Below are positions 12,701 to 22,505 of a DNA stretch of 64,000 nt, piece after piece (the first letter of the stretch is position 1; each line of letters begins with the position of its first letter). The stretch covers positions 15,732,501 to 15,796,500 of the forward strand of contig CATNEN010000003.1 in NCBI GenBank assembly GCA_950097015.1, in the 5' to 3' direction. Source of the DNA: Macrostomum hystrix. Its lineage: Eukaryota; Platyhelminthes; Macrostomidae. Below the pieces are notes generated by a model. The model was given only the letters and a program-made list of their open reading frames with translations, had not been told where the DNA came from and ran no database searches. A program made the translations under genes and the position numbers.

Positions 12701-14953
12701 CCGTCGGCTACTGGAAGCTAGCATTATCAGCAGCGGCGGCGGCGGCGGCGGCGGCAGCAGCATCGCTGGTGGCGGAAGCAGTGGCACTCTCGCGTACGTC
12801 CGCGGTGAAGAGAACCTCAAGGGCTGGCGTCCTCGCTCGGATTCACTGATTGTCGAGCATCAATGGGAGCTGGAGAGATTGGTTCGACTGGAGCTAGTTG
12901 AAAAGGCGCGTCACACCCTGCAGCTGAGGGAAAAGCTCGCCGAGGCTGGAAGAGTTGACGCTCTGGTTGCTATGGACACGGAGGCCTCAGCAGCGGCGGC
13001 TGCAGCGGCGTCGGCTGCATCGTTGTGCGGCGACGACATCTCATCGAGCGGCGTCAGCCTTGGCGGTGACGGAGGCGGTAGCGGCGGTGGGCTGGCTAGA
13101 AGTCCGAGCTACTCTGTTCTGGACGACATTCCAGATGAGGTGACTTTTTTAATTAGAACACTTATCTTACCCATTATAAGTTCATCAAGTACTGTAATAA
13201 AATTGCCATAAAAATTGCTATTTCGCTCGTACCTCTGAAAGAAGTTGACATAACTCGGCTTAAAATAACTTTAGTTCGAAGAGGTTTATAGTTTTTAAAC
13301 TTACCTGTTTAAAACAGGTAAGTAGCAACTTCATGCAATAAGTTTTTGACGGAACTGAAGCATACCTAATGAAAACTTTTGTTGCGCCTCGCCGTTCTTC
13401 CTGCAGGTGAAACAAAGCTTTAGTCGCGAGCAGCTGCTAATTCGCAAATGCCTACAACTACTGAGCAGCGGTCGAACCCAGTTGCTACCTCCGGCGTCTA
13501 CCCCAACTGCTCAGCTGCTGCCGACACAACTCCCGTCAGCGACACCTGCAGCACAGCCGCAAACGCAACCGCAGCAACAGCTGCTGCAACAGCAGGCCCC
13601 AGTTCGAGCTGCCCTACCTTCGGCTATCTCCTATGCTAGCGGTATGTCGGACATCTGGCGCCCGCAGATGCGCCACTCTCCATCGGCTTCATTCGCTTCG
13701 CTAATTGGCGCTGGTGGCAGCGGTGGGATGGCCACAATGATGCAAAAATCGCCAACTATGGAGAGCGTAATGAGCTCGGCAAGCGGTGGCGCCGGAGATC
13801 CACCGAGTCAGCATCCGCTGGACAGTCTGCGGTCTGGCAGCCTGATAGCTCAGTGCGACGAGATTCGCGCGTCGCCGCAAATTTCTCGACGCGGCTATTT
13901 GAACTTTCTGGAGGAGAAATCTGGCGGATGGGTTCGGCGCTGGGTTGTTGTCAGGCGACCGTTTCTCTACATCTATCAGAACGAGCGCGACCCCGTTGAG
14001 CGAGGCTTTATTAACCTAGCCACGGCACAGATTGAGTACAGCGAAGAGCAGCAGGCGATGCTGCGAGCTAAGAATGTGTTCACCGTGATTACACCTCATC
14101 GCGGCTACCTTATGCAGTGCCTGGAGGACAAGGAGGTGCATGATTGGCTTTATGCATTCAATCCGTTGATGGCCGGACAGATGAGGTAAATATTTTTTTA
14201 TGTTGAACACGCCGTCGATTCTATTAATTATTGGTTCGTGAAAACAAGTAATTGCAGTGTTGGTCATTTGTGATGCAAAATTTCGGTCTTACAGTGGGTC
14301 CGCGTGCAGCGGACGTCCGCGTCCGCGTCAGCGTGGCTGACAGTGGATCTGCACTCATACAGTGCGAAAAGTTGAAAAAAAGACTAGTGTGCAGCCGACA
14401 GCACAGGCTGCTTACAATTGTTCAGTCCATGGGCTGGGAATTGGACGGCGTCATGCCCACCCTCAATCAACCCATAGCTAGAGTGATTATCCGCCTAGCC
14501 ACTTGTTGAAAACATAAGCTTGCAGAGCTAGGTGTTTTTGGAGTCGGAAATCGAACCCCTGACCTTCAAGTCTTGATTCCGGCGCTTTCACCACTAGACT
14601 ACAACTCCAATACATCACATTGTTACCCGCAAGCTATATCCATAGGTAATTTTATGGCACATCACGTCACATTTTATCATTTATCATATATTTATTACAT
14701 TTTTCCATGGTTGAATTCGAATTCACCCGTTCATCAGACAATCTTTTTTCGCAAAATTTTGCATTCAGTTGTAAAATCTATTTCGGTGTAAAACTCCATA
14801 AACTCCAAAAATGATTTATTAACTATAATATAAATTATGTTTTTTAATGTTTTAACTATTTAAACAAATTTTTACTTTAAACTCCGTTGTACAATAAAAA
14901 CATATTTATCTTTCAGGTCAAAACTCGGGCGCAAGAAAAAGGATCGGCAATAA
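288..14953 (+). CDS. KIF1A/unc-104: Kinesin-3 family motor, KIF1A/KIF1B/unc-104 type (3' part of gene, 16 exons)
   Basis: Plus-end microtubule motor of axons; family members carry synaptic-vesicle precursors. Exons: 288-744, 1565-1720, 1842-1933, 2417-2587, 2891-3045, 3258-3381, 3482-3561, 5628-5696, 6980-7152, 8654-8809, 8912-9857, 10161-10705, 12329-12426, 12688-13139, 13407-14185, 14917-14953. Every junction has AG/GT borders and matching phase, giving about 1,495 residues. Order: end of motor ([19 protein letters not shown]), neck and coiled coil, FHA, stalk, KIF1B-type region ([12 protein letters not shown]), C2-like and DUF3694 regions, PH domain, basic tail. The order follows human KIF1A as I know it, for example [12 protein letters not shown] and [18 protein letters not shown]. 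The start codon, P-loop and switch motifs lie upstream of the window. Lineage-specific features are a polyglutamine run, a glycine run, an alanine run and a Q/P/T-rich linker before the PH domain. Family assignment is firm; KIF1A versus KIF1B cannot be separated in an invertebrate. Confidence 0.96.
796..1350 (-). mobile_element. SINE copy A, interrupted by an insertion
   Basis: A minus-strand copy of the tRNA-derived family seen best at 62803-63132. The body is split into 796-901 and 1193-1350. The about 291-base insert is flanked by AGGTG at 897-901 and 1193-1197. It sits in the intron between the first two kinesin exons. A tRNA T-arm-like string (ggttatgagttcgaatc, 1390-1406) follows just outside. 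Confidence 0.8.
1565..1720 (+). CDS. Kinesin-3 exon: linker into FHA domain
   Basis: Acceptor TTTGCAG. The exon reads [17 protein letters not shown], then [20 protein letters not shown], a very conserved KIF1A segment just before the FHA domain. It ends at AG|GTAATT with phase 2. Confidence 0.96.
1842..1933 (+). CDS. Kinesin-3 exon: FHA domain, first part
   Basis: Acceptor AATTTAG. It reads [20 protein letters not shown] and then [11 protein letters not shown]. The GR, S and H positions of the FHA phosphopeptide-binding fold are visible. Donor ACG|GTGAGG, phase 1; the intron then runs straight into a GA-rich array. Confidence 0.95.
1934..2345. repeat. GA-rich array in FHA-domain intron
   Basis: Purine-only repeats such as GGAAGGAGAGAAAAGGAAA fill the intron between the two FHA exons almost from its donor site. 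Long open frames here are composition artefacts. Confidence 0.9.
2417..2587 (+). CDS. Kinesin-3 exon: FHA domain, second part
   Basis: Acceptor [26 protein letters not shown] and [15 protein letters not shown] match the second half of the kinesin-3 FHA domain. Donor CTG|GTGAGT, phase 1. Confidence 0.97.
2631..2882 (+). mobile_element. SINE copy B, 5'-truncated
   Basis: A plus-strand copy missing the tRNA head, starting at GGCTTGTCGTGC. It includes CTGCCTGACGATGAGAAAG and AGCCCTCCTGCAATCATTAT. Its AT-rich tail merges with the T-run before the acceptor of the exon at 2891. Confidence 0.85.
2891..3045 (+). CDS. Kinesin-3 exon: coiled-coil stalk
   Basis: The acceptor TTTTTTTTGCTTAG directly follows a SINE tail. 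[20 protein letters not shown] and [14 protein letters not shown] are heptad-rich and match the family coiled coil after the FHA domain. Donor AGA|GTGAGT, phase 0. Confidence 0.96.
3258..3381 (+). CDS. Kinesin-3 exon: stalk with acidic linker
   Basis: Acceptor [21 protein letters not shown] is coiled coil and is followed by an acidic segment ([12 protein letters not shown]), corresponding to the acidic run of the vertebrate protein. Donor AAG|GTAAGC, phase 1. Confidence 0.94.
3482..3561 (+). CDS. Kinesin-3 exon: KIF1B-type region, first part
   Basis: Acceptor [28 protein letters not shown] followed by HQYTSLR matches the Trp-rich KIF1A segment WAFRKWKWYQFTSL. Donor AGG|GTGAGG, phase 0. The next exon is 2.07 kb downstream. 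Confidence 0.95.
4285..4610. repeat. 19-bp minisatellite in intron
   Basis: About ten perfect copies of CACAACTCCCCCAGACACT, followed by shorter CTCCCCCAGACA variants. It lies in the 2.07 kb intron 3562-5627. Confidence 0.92.
4620..5627. other. Unique AT-rich intron sequence
   Basis: The rest of the intron before the 69-nt exon. I see no conserved coding segment, RNA gene or mobile-element terminus in it. Confidence 0.6.
5628..5696 (+). CDS. Kinesin-3 exon (69 nt): KIF1B-type region, second part
   Basis: A 23-codon exon too short for ORF scans, found from conservation: [20 protein letters not shown], then NKR. Vertebrate KIF1A has WGNAIFLKEANAISVEL here. It is flanked by CTGTCAG and GTGAGT, with phase 0 on both sides. 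Confidence 0.95.
5812..6150 (-). mobile_element. SINE copy C, nearly full length
   Basis: A minus-strand copy from the AATAATTGC tail to a diverged tRNA head. The minus strand reads GAGCTCGATTC, a B-box-like string. The body has the shared CTGACTTTCTCATCGTCAGG segment on the plus strand. It sits in the intron 5697-6979, upstream of a 24-bp array. Confidence 0.85.
6245..6915. repeat. 24-bp minisatellite, about 27 copies
   Basis: Near-perfect 24-base units containing GTGTCTTGTGTGATTGAAAT, with rare variants such as TGGGATTG. Because 24 is a multiple of 3, the array stays open in several frames on both strands. It ends 65 bases before the acceptor at 6979. Confidence 0.95.
6980..7152 (+). CDS. 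Kinesin-3 exon: region after KIF1B domain
   Basis: Acceptor [28 protein letters not shown] and [20 protein letters not shown] match the conserved mid-tail of KIF1A. Donor AA|GTAAGG, phase 2. The reading frame is also open leftwards through the adjacent 24-bp repeat array, which is intronic. Confidence 0.96.
7153..8653. other. Intron without recognised features
   Basis: 1.5 kb of unique, mostly AT-rich sequence. A GC-richer patch at 8090-8200 has repeated CCCGAA and CGGGTT motifs, but I cannot assign it to an element family. Confidence 0.6.
8654..8809 (+). CDS. Kinesin-3 exon: mid-tail
   Basis: Acceptor [26 protein letters not shown] is followed by a variable Ser/Ala linker and then [14 protein letters not shown], nearly invariant in KIF1A/unc-104 proteins. 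Donor AAG|GTCAGC, phase 2. Confidence 0.96.
8912..9857 (+). CDS. Kinesin-3 exon (946 nt): C2-like tail region
   Basis: Acceptor [28 protein letters not shown] and [18 protein letters not shown] begin the exon. A long low-complexity insert follows, then [40 protein letters not shown] and [11 protein letters not shown], the C2-like segment of KIF1A. The last third, rich in Ser, Gln and Pro, is probably disordered. Donor CAG|GTAAGT, phase 0. Confidence 0.96.
9937..10040 (-). mobile_element. SINE copy D, degraded head fragment
   Basis: The plus strand GGCTTCTCTCCGCGGC, GAATGAGGCCTGGCCGCAGA and GAGCTTAGGGAC align with the head of the SINE family read on the minus strand, with indels. It lies in the intron 9858-10160. 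Confidence 0.65.
10161..10705 (+). CDS. Kinesin-3 exon: DUF3694 region
   Basis: Acceptor [59 protein letters not shown] and [20 protein letters not shown] follow human KIF1A position by position in this conserved tail domain. Donor AAG|GTGAGA, phase 2. Confidence 0.97.
10706..12328. other. Intron without recognised features
   Basis: 1.6 kb of AT-rich sequence. An open frame at 11441-11746 has no family resemblance I recognise and no splice context, so I do not call a gene. Confidence 0.6.
12329..12426 (+). CDS. Kinesin-3 exon (98 nt): tail
   Basis: Acceptor [17 protein letters not shown], then [17 protein letters not shown], corresponding to human SIRNLFGSG and NRVTGVYELSL. Donor AGT|GTAAGT, phase 1. 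Confidence 0.94.
12688..13139 (+). CDS. Kinesin-3 exon: tail with Gly and Ala runs
   Basis: The acceptor GAGCAG has a weak pyrimidine tract. [16 protein letters not shown], an eight-Gly run encoded by GGC repeats, then [20 protein letters not shown] and [20 protein letters not shown], strongly conserved in the family. A poly-Ala segment and Gly/Ser-rich stretch follow, ending VLDDIPDE. Donor GAG|GTGACT, phase 0. The weak acceptor is the least certain border in this gene. Confidence 0.93.
13407..14185 (+). CDS. Kinesin-3 exon: linker and C-terminal PH domain
   Basis: Acceptor [21 protein letters not shown] starts the exon. A Gln/Pro/Thr-rich linker follows, then the PH domain from [20 protein letters not shown] to [33 protein letters not shown] matches the vertebrate PH domain, which binds PI(4,5)P2-type lipids on cargo vesicles. 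Donor GAG|GTAAAT, phase 2. Confidence 0.97.
14540..14608 (-). mobile_element. tRNA-like element (second SINE family or tRNA fossil)
   Basis: The minus strand reads GGAGTTGTAGTCTAGTGGTG, an A-box-like D arm, and GGTCAGGGGTTCGATTTCC, a B-box-like T arm, ending GACTCC, which pairs with the 5' GGAGTT. Only nine bases follow the T loop instead of about twelve, so a functional tRNA is unlikely. It lies in the last kinesin intron. Confidence 0.7.
14917..14953 (+). CDS. Kinesin-3 terminal exon
   Basis: Acceptor TATCTTTCAG. A phase-2 join gives R, then [11 protein letters not shown] and stop TAA at 14951-14953. The basic tail after the PH domain corresponds to SKLSRRR of human KIF1A. I could not choose a poly(A) site; AATAAA occurs at 16206 and 16450, and ATTAAA near 15252. 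Confidence 0.88.
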
Positions 14954-17817
14954 TATATGTGACTTCGACAACCTTGCGATTTGATCGATACTTTCATGAG
15001 ACAAAATAGAAATTCTATTTTATTTACACGTATTCTGTCATGCATTGGCAAGCGTACTATTCCACTTAAAATTTGCAGTAGAGTAATGGCCATTAAGTTT
15101 AGCACAACTTTGAATTATAACCTGCCTTGGTTAAGCTGTATTTTACAACCATGTCTGAATTTTGTCGAGTCTTGTTCGTCTGTTTAAGTGTTGTGTCTTC
15201 TGTTGAGCATAATTTATTTGCATGAGTAATATATATAATGTGCATTCATGCATTAAAGCAGCGAATTTTTATAGTCTTTTGTGAAGTATTCATTGTAGTC
15301 CTTCTCGTTGTATTAAAATAGCTCTGATAATTTAATTAGATTTTATAATTTCATATGCTGTCAAAATTTGTATTACCTATTTACTGCTGTACCATCGAAT
15401 TCATAAGTAGATGGTTGCATATTTTAATGCCATATTCAGCGTTAATATTTACTGCCAGTGACTTCTGACGTTTTTTATATTAGCAATGACGGTTTCAAAA
15501 GATCGAAAAAAAAATTATCGTAACTGTTTTGTAACGTTCAGTGAAAAAAATATTTTAACTATAATATTGTTATATTCATATATATGCGCTACTTATACAA
15601 AAAACTACCGTTATTTATTATATTTTACTTAACTTGAGTTTTTAATAATTGTTTAACGTAATGATAAATTGTTATAATTACACATATCGACTACTATAAT
15701 TGTGATAATAAGTGTCCTAAATTAACTGTGTTATATTTATAATCGACCCAGCTTCTGTGTCGTGCAAATTAAAATATAAATACTGTGTTGTTTCTGTTTG
15801 AGTTTAGCTGTCAAAAACAGTTTTGTTTTAATCGTTGATTATTTTGATAAAATGATGGATAAAGCCACGTTCTAGAGCACCAGAATAGCAGATTCAACAA
15901 GTTGCTAATTAAGAAAGCATAGAATTACGGAAAACTATAGAAAACAATAGCTTACTTGGTTAATACGATGAAATTTTGTGAGAAGAAAAACAAAGCCTAC
16001 TTAAGGCGGTTTTTGCCACAAGACATCCCGGTTTCCCGAGAATCTTTGAAAATCTCGTTGATACCGATGTTTTTTTAACGAGGAGAGAGGTCAGGAGTTC
16101 GAATCTCAGCCTCAGCTAGGCAGACAATTTATTTAGAATTTATTTCTTTGTTAAGTTTCAAGACATAGTACTGACAGTAATTAATGATTGCAACCCATCA
16201 GATAAAATAAACTCATCAACAAAAAGGGTCGCATTCTCTGCGCATTAGTTTTTTATATTAGTTTAATGGAAGAATGCTTTTTAATTCCCGTGACAAAAAG
16301 GATTACAAAAAATGGTTTAGCACTACGTAGATAATAATTTCGATACGAACGTTTTCTTAATATTACGTTTATTTATGCAAAGTGCGAGCGCATTATAAGA
16401 ATGCTTTAACTCTACGTAGTAGTGATAAATTCTTACCACACTAAGTCCAAATAAAAAATGGATGATCTGATGCCACAGAGGCTATAGCTGTAGCGCAGAC
16501 ACGTTTATCAAGATTTCATCAAGATCTGATAGGTAAGGGTCGAATTAAGTGAGAGTGGAAGAGAAAACTGAACTAAGAACCATCAAAGAAATAAGAGAGT
16601 CGTGGCCAGAGAAGACAAGAAGTTGTAGACAGACTATTTAGTCTCACTCTCTGGGGAACGCAAATTGAAGTCGAAGAGGTGAATTTTCCTCAGCATGATC
16701 AAATAATTCCTAATCTTCTCATCTCTCCCCCGGTGGCTTGCAAAATTCTACCCCGTTACCCAAATGAACCGGTCCAGCTATAGAATAGAGCAGCCTACAA
16801 GGGATGAGTGACTGAACTTCTTAAGCTATAAGAGAATTTCATTTCAACCCCGTCCTCGGTGAAAAGAAGAGCCACGTTAATTGACGAGGAAGCGAGTGAA
16901 GTTGTCTATTGCACTTTTACAAAACTTTAGCCAAAGCCTATACCTAAAAATATAAGTGCCAGTACACAACAGACAGACATTAACACATCCGGGCAGACTT
17001 TTTCTCACATACGAGGACGTCTAAGACGAAACGCGAGATTTGCCGACGGGCGTTCAGCTAGAAATTTTCTTATTTTCTAGTTTTTGACGTTCCACAACTA
17101 GTCAATCATCGTTGGTCTTCGTTCTCAACATCGTCCTTGGACTTTTGGACCACTACAACCAAAGTCCAACGTTCAAAAAAGCCAACAATGATAGATGAAT
17201 AGGAAAAATGATGCGATGAAATGTAAAAGTTCAGCGTTTTTTTCATGTTGACGTCGTCATTGACGCCTGGTTGGTTTGTCGACAAACGTACAGGCGCATT
17301 GTTGTGCAGCTAGGGTACTCCTATCAAGGTCCTAGATTTTAGCCCCGAAGAAAAAAAAAACAGGACAAAGAAAGGTGATAGAACAAAAGTGTCCGAAAAA
17401 AGCAAATGTGAATAGTTAGAATATAATAGAATAGTGTGAATGTGGCAAATAGTTATAAAGTGCAAGCGAAGAACTGATGCATTCTTCCGGGTTTAAATCG
17501 AGTAAGCTAGCGCGCAGACGGACAGAAAAGAGATGGATTTCAGACGAGCGAAAATGGAATTTTCTGGCTAAGAATATAAGTCGATCGGGCTATACACACA
17601 AAAAAGTGGGAAAACGTTTTCGGACACTGGGATTTGGTTTTTTACTTGCTTGGGCCCCACCCCCGACTAGACTAATCCATCGACTGCCTCGTCCTACGTC
17701 TGTCTGTCTGTCTGGGCCAGTGTTAAGTGGGAAAAACTACTTAGTGCAACCAGATTCAGAACTGGCTAACAAAGCAAATGTCTTTATAGATAATAATAGA
17801 TCTGATATCTAGACGAA
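14954..17817. other. Kinesin 3' UTR and intergenic sequence
   Basis: AT-rich sequence with several possible poly(A) signals. A tRNA T-arm-like string, ggtcaggagttcgaatc, lies at 16089-16105. The open frame at 17477-17812 is basic and of no known family. I see no further gene. Confidence 0.55.
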
Positions 17818-18078
17818 TCTGCCTCTCGCACCGATGTCACTGAGCTCGATTCCGCGGCAAGGCCACATTCATTTGGTTCACAGCCGTGGAGAGAAGGCTT
17901 GAGGGTACAGTGAAGTGTACACTGCCTGACGATGAGAAAGTCAGGGCAGATGTACACACCTGTGTGAGCGTGTGCCTGCGTACGGTATCTGTGTGCGTGT
18001 GTGCTCAGGAGTCAGCGAAATACACAATTTTAGAGTAACACAAATTTGTGCCATTGCCCGAAGCCCTCCTGAAAGTAC
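17818..18078 (+). mobile_element. SINE copy E
   Basis: A plus-strand copy with a recognisable head, GAGCTCGATTCCGCGGC (B-box-like), the body CTGCCTGACGATGAGAAAG and an end at AGCCCTCCTG. The segment CTTGTCGTGCAATTTACG seen in other copies is missing. Confidence 0.85.
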
Positions 18079-18632
18079 GAGCTATCAATTATAGTAGGCT
18101 ACACTTTCAGATTGTTTTACAATTTATTGTTTCGTTATTTCATCTGGTAATTAGATAAGAAATCTCTAATTTCCTGTTTACTGAAGTAATTTCATTAGCT
18201 CGTTTCCAGGTTCATCATCGAATTATTTTTCTACGAAAGATTCAAATAATGAAGCCGGAAAATGTTAAATCGACTAAAAAGAACTTTCAAGTCAGAGGGG
18301 AATGGAGAGAATTTCGATGGTGAATCGTTTGACACTTTTACAGTAGCTAGCGTTTCGTTTTCTAACAAAGCAATTATCCGGAACACGCACCGCATGCAGC
18401 TAAATGTGTGTTTTTGACTTCGTGCTTGCACGGTAGCACAAAAATAGAAAAGCATAGGATTTTTTCTCGATTTTTAGAATGGTTGATGATTTAGAACTTC
18501 TAGCTTCTTGTTACGCGCGTAGTTTTAACCCTTTGTTGTACTCTCGGTAATCATTTACGGAGTAATTTTTCGCAACGTGAAATGCAGTAGAGTCTTGCAT
18601 TAACAGTGAAGGACATCAACTGCTTCTTACTC

Positions 18633-19300
18633 AGGTGAGGCAGTGGAGAGTCAGGTGAGGCAGTGGAGAGTCAGGTGACGCAGTGGAGAGTCAGGTGAGG
18701 CAGTGGAGAGTCAGGTCATGCAGTGGAGAGTCAGTGGAGAGTCAGGTGAGGCAGTGGAGAGTCAGGTCATGCAGTGGAGAGTCAGTGGAGAGTCAGTGGA
18801 GAGTCAGGTGAGGCAGTGGAGAGTCAGGTCATGCAGTGGAGAGTCAGGTGACGCAGTGGAGAGTCAGGTCATGCAGTGGAGAGTCAGGTGAGGCAGTGGA
18901 GAGTCAGGTGACACAGTGGAGAGTCAGTTGAGGCAGTGGAGAGTCAGGTGAGGCAGTGGAGAGTCAGGTGAGGCGGTGGAGAGTCAGGTGACGCAGTGGA
19001 GAGTCGGGTGAGGCAGTGGAGAGTCAGGTGAGGCAGTGGAGAGTCAGGTGACGCAGTGGAGAGTCAGGTGAGGCAGTGGAGAGTCAGGTGAGGCAGTGGA
19101 GAGTCAGGTGAGGCAGTGGAGAGTCAGGTGAGGCAGTGGAGAGTCAGGTGAGGCAGTGGAGAATCAGGTGAGGCAGTGGAGAGTCAGGTGAGGCAGTGGA
19201 GAGTCAGGTGAGGCAGTGGAGAGTCAGGTGAGGCAGTGGAGAGTCAGGTCATGCGGTGGATAGTCAGTTGAGGCAGTGGAGAGTCAGGTGAGGCAGTGGA
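18633..19300. repeat. 20-bp minisatellite
   Basis: About 33 copies of GTGAGGCAGTGGAGAGTCAG, with GTCATGCAG and GTGACGCAG variants and occasional 10-base shortened units. Confidence 0.95.
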
Positions 19301-19587
19301 TGGCATTGTGCGGTGACTCGGCGGCGACCGCAATTGAGCGAATGGCCAGAAAAACTAATTAGAGATTTAACGATAAGAATGCGAAAGCTAAATTTGAAAT
19401 GAGATAAGTCTGAGTTTGAGCGACTTAAACACGCATTCTCTTTTTAAGTTCGTGCCAATTTTAATTTCCCCAGTTAGTGAGTAGGTGGGGCTGAACAGTG
19501 GGACACTGGATGCCAGTGACCAAATTAATATGATGTTATGCTATGCTTCTGCGACAGTTTAAGTATAATTTTTCTAAGAAAATAACA

Positions 19588-20282
19588 GTGAGGTATTGAG
19601 AGGAAATGAGAGACAGTATTGGTAGAGAGACAGTGAGGTAGAGAGACAGTATTGGTAGAGAGACAGTGAGGTAGAGAGACAGTATTGGTAGAGAGACAGT
19701 GAGGTAGAGAGACAGTGAGGTAGAGAGACAGTGAGGTAGAGAGACAGTGAGGTAGAGAGACAGTGAGGTAGAGAGACAGTGAGGTAGAGAGACAGTGAGG
19801 TAGAGAGACAGTGAGGTAGAGAGACAGTGAGGTAGAGAGACAGTGAGGTAGAGAGACAGTGAGGTAGAGAGACAGTGAGGTAGAGAGACAGTGAGGTAGA
19901 GAGACAGTGAGGTAGAGAGACAGTGAGGTAGAGAGACAGTGAGGTAGAGAGACAGTGAGGTAGAGAGACAGTGAGGTAGAGAGACAGTGAGGTAGAGAGA
20001 CAGTGAGGTAGAGAGACAGTGAGGTAGAGAGACAGGTAGAGAGACAGTGAGGTAGAGAGACAGTGAGGTAGAGAGACAGTGAGGTAGAGAGACAGTAAGG
20101 TAGAGAAACAGTGAGGTAGAGAGACAGTGAGGTAGAGAGACAGTGAGGTAGAGAGACAGTGAGGTAGAGAGACAGTGAGGTAGAGAGACAGTGAGGTAGA
20201 GAGACAGTGAGGTAGAGAGACAGTGAGGTAGAGAGACAGTGAGGTAGAGAGACAGAGAGACGGAAAGGGACAGAGAGAGACA
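19588..20282. repeat. 16-bp minisatellite
   Basis: About 40 copies of GAGAGACAGTGAGGTA, very homogeneous, with three AGTATTGGTAGA variants at the left edge. Confidence 0.95.
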
Positions 20283-21075
20283 AGAAGAGACAGTGCCAGA
20301 GATAATTGAAACAACAATTATTATTACGAAAAGTTATTTCATAACAAAAATATGGTCATTAATTGTTATTACTGTAAATAAAGTCGTTCTCTTTTGAGTC
20401 GTTCTCCATCTTGCCTCCAAAGCAAAGAAAATTATAAAGTAAAAAATTGAGTCAAGTGCCTAGATAAATATGTCCAGCCCGACCAACGAGGGTCGACTTG
20501 TCGACTAGGCGAGTAAATTCTAGTGACGCGATTTTTTTCTCGCCTTGTCGAAGTCAACTTGTCTCTGTCGCTAGGCCTTCAAGAACTCCATTAATTATTC
20601 ATGAGTCTAGTGAGATTTCCCGGCCTGGTGGGTCGAGAAGAAAAGTTTTTGGATTCGTTTTGACTGTGCCTGTTGTTTGCTTGTTAGTTTTGCATCACGG
20701 AAGCAGAAATAAAAATAGCCAATGAACTTAAATAACCTATGCACCAGTGTGGATTGATACAAGCATTGATACTTTATGGTACTGTTAATCTGGACCATGC
20801 TTGCCATTATAAATCTATAGTACAGTCCGTGCCATACAAGGCCGCAATGTTCTCTTTTGATAGCATTCGCCAACTTTGATTTAGCCGAGGGTTTAAGCAT
20901 TGAAACTGCATAAGTTTTATTGTTCCCACAATGAACAGCTGGCCATTGGCAAGGGCGAAATGCTTTGCAATCATCTGAGGAGAATGGGAATACTGAAGTG
21001 GGAAAATGTGCGATCCGAATTGAACAAAATGGGAGAATAAATTAATAAGGAGAAGAAACAGGTAGGAGCTAGGAA
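20283..21075. other. Unique intergenic spacer
   Basis: Contains an imperfect, TCGA-rich inverted patch at 20480-20570. I found no coding or RNA feature. Confidence 0.5.
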
Positions 21076-21985
21076 ATGGAAACAGAAAAATAGGAAGAGA
21101 GGGATGGAAAGACGATAGATAGAAAGAGAGATCAAAAGAGAGAGATGGGAAGTGCGTAGATGGGAAGAGAGAGATGGGAAGTGGGTAGATCGGAAGAGAG
21201 AGATGGGAAGAGAGGGATGGGAAGAAAGAGATGGGAAGAGAGGGATGGGAAGAGAGGGACTGGGAAGAGAGGGACTGGGAAGAGAGGGATTGGGAAGAGA
21301 GGGACTGGGGAGAGAGGGACTGGGAAGAGAGGGACTGGGAAGAGAGGGATTGGGAAGAGAGGGACTGGGGAGAGAGGGACTGGGAAGAGAGGGACTGGGA
21401 AGAGAGGGACTGGGAAGAGAGGGACTGGGAAGAGAGGGACTGGGAAGAGAGGGACTGGGAAGAGAGGGACTGGGAAGAGAGGGACTGGGAAGAGAGGGAT
21501 TGGGAAGAGAGGGACTGGGGAGAGAGGGACTGGGAAGAGAGGGACTGGGAAGAGAGGGACTGGGAAGAGAGGGACTGGGAAGAGAGGGACTGGGGAGAGA
21601 GGGACTGGGGAGAGAGGGACTGGGAAGAGAGGGACTGGGAAGAGAGGGACTGGGAAGAGAGGGACTGGGAAGAGAGGGACTGGGAATAGAGGGACTGGGG
21701 AGAGAGGGACTGGGAAGAGAGGGACTGGGAAGAGAGGGACTGGGAAGAGAGGGACTGGGAAGAGAGGGACTGGGAAGAGAGGGACTGGGAAGAGAGGGAC
21801 TGGGAAGAGAGGGATGGAAAGAGAGGGACTGGGAAGAGAGGGACTGGGAAGAGAGGGACTGGGAAGAGAAGGATGGGAAGAGGGGGATGGAAAGAGAGGG
21901 ATTGGAAGAGAGGGATTGGAAGAGAGACATGGGAAGTGGGTAGATGGGAAGAGAGATGGGAAGAGAAGGATGGGAAGACAGGGTG
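21076..21985. repeat. 15-bp minisatellite
   Basis: About 45 copies of AGAGAGGGACTGGGA, with diverged GATGGGAAG units at both edges and a homogeneous core, as expected for turnover inside an array. Confidence 0.95.
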
Positions 21986-22505
21986 GTAGAAATGCAGGAT
22001 TTTTCTGCCTTGCTACGGACACGTGGTAAAAAAAGATATATGTTATAAAACTTCGTGTGCAAAAGCAAAATAGTTGAAGGGAATTAAAAGTAGAAAAAGC
22101 CAAAGAAAATAAACAGGAAAAGTGTTTACAACTGAATAACAAAAACGTGCGGTCCACAGTATGGACGCAAAATAAGAAAAAAACAAAGGAAAACTAAAAA
22201 ACACACCTCTTAGATACGTCTCAAAGTGGTCAGTCCGACACACAAAGTGGACAAGCGGTGAATACTGTGAGACTGATCATGGAGCTAGAGTTTAGGGGGG
22301 ACAAATGGACATCCAGTGTTGAAGGAGCGAAGAGATTAACTCCTCTTTCTCTCTTTATTGCTTTGACTTCTAATGCAAAGGAAGGTCAAAACGCAAAAAA
22401 CTTTGTTATTATTGTGTATTTTTATGATATTTATATGCAGTATGGGCGCCTATGATTTGAGAAAGATATCAACTTATGCTCGCGTTTTATTTTATGTTAA
22501 AATGC
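21986..22505. other. Unique spacer between arrays
   Basis: AT-rich sequence with no supported feature. Confidence 0.5.

Noticed and set aside
14540-14608. Functional tRNA gene on the minus strand
   Set aside because: The T stem and acceptor segment after the T loop are about three bases short and do not pair fully, and a similar defective copy exists at 37104-37173.
19525-20317. Minus-strand frames rich in Ser, Leu and Thr
   Set aside because: Products of the GAGAGACAGTGAGGTA array, repeated in overlapping frames.
21132-22157. Long open frames of 150-365 codons in the 21 kb region
   Set aside because: They are translations of the 15-bp array; a unit divisible by 3 without a stop codon stays open in several frames. 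No splice or domain support.
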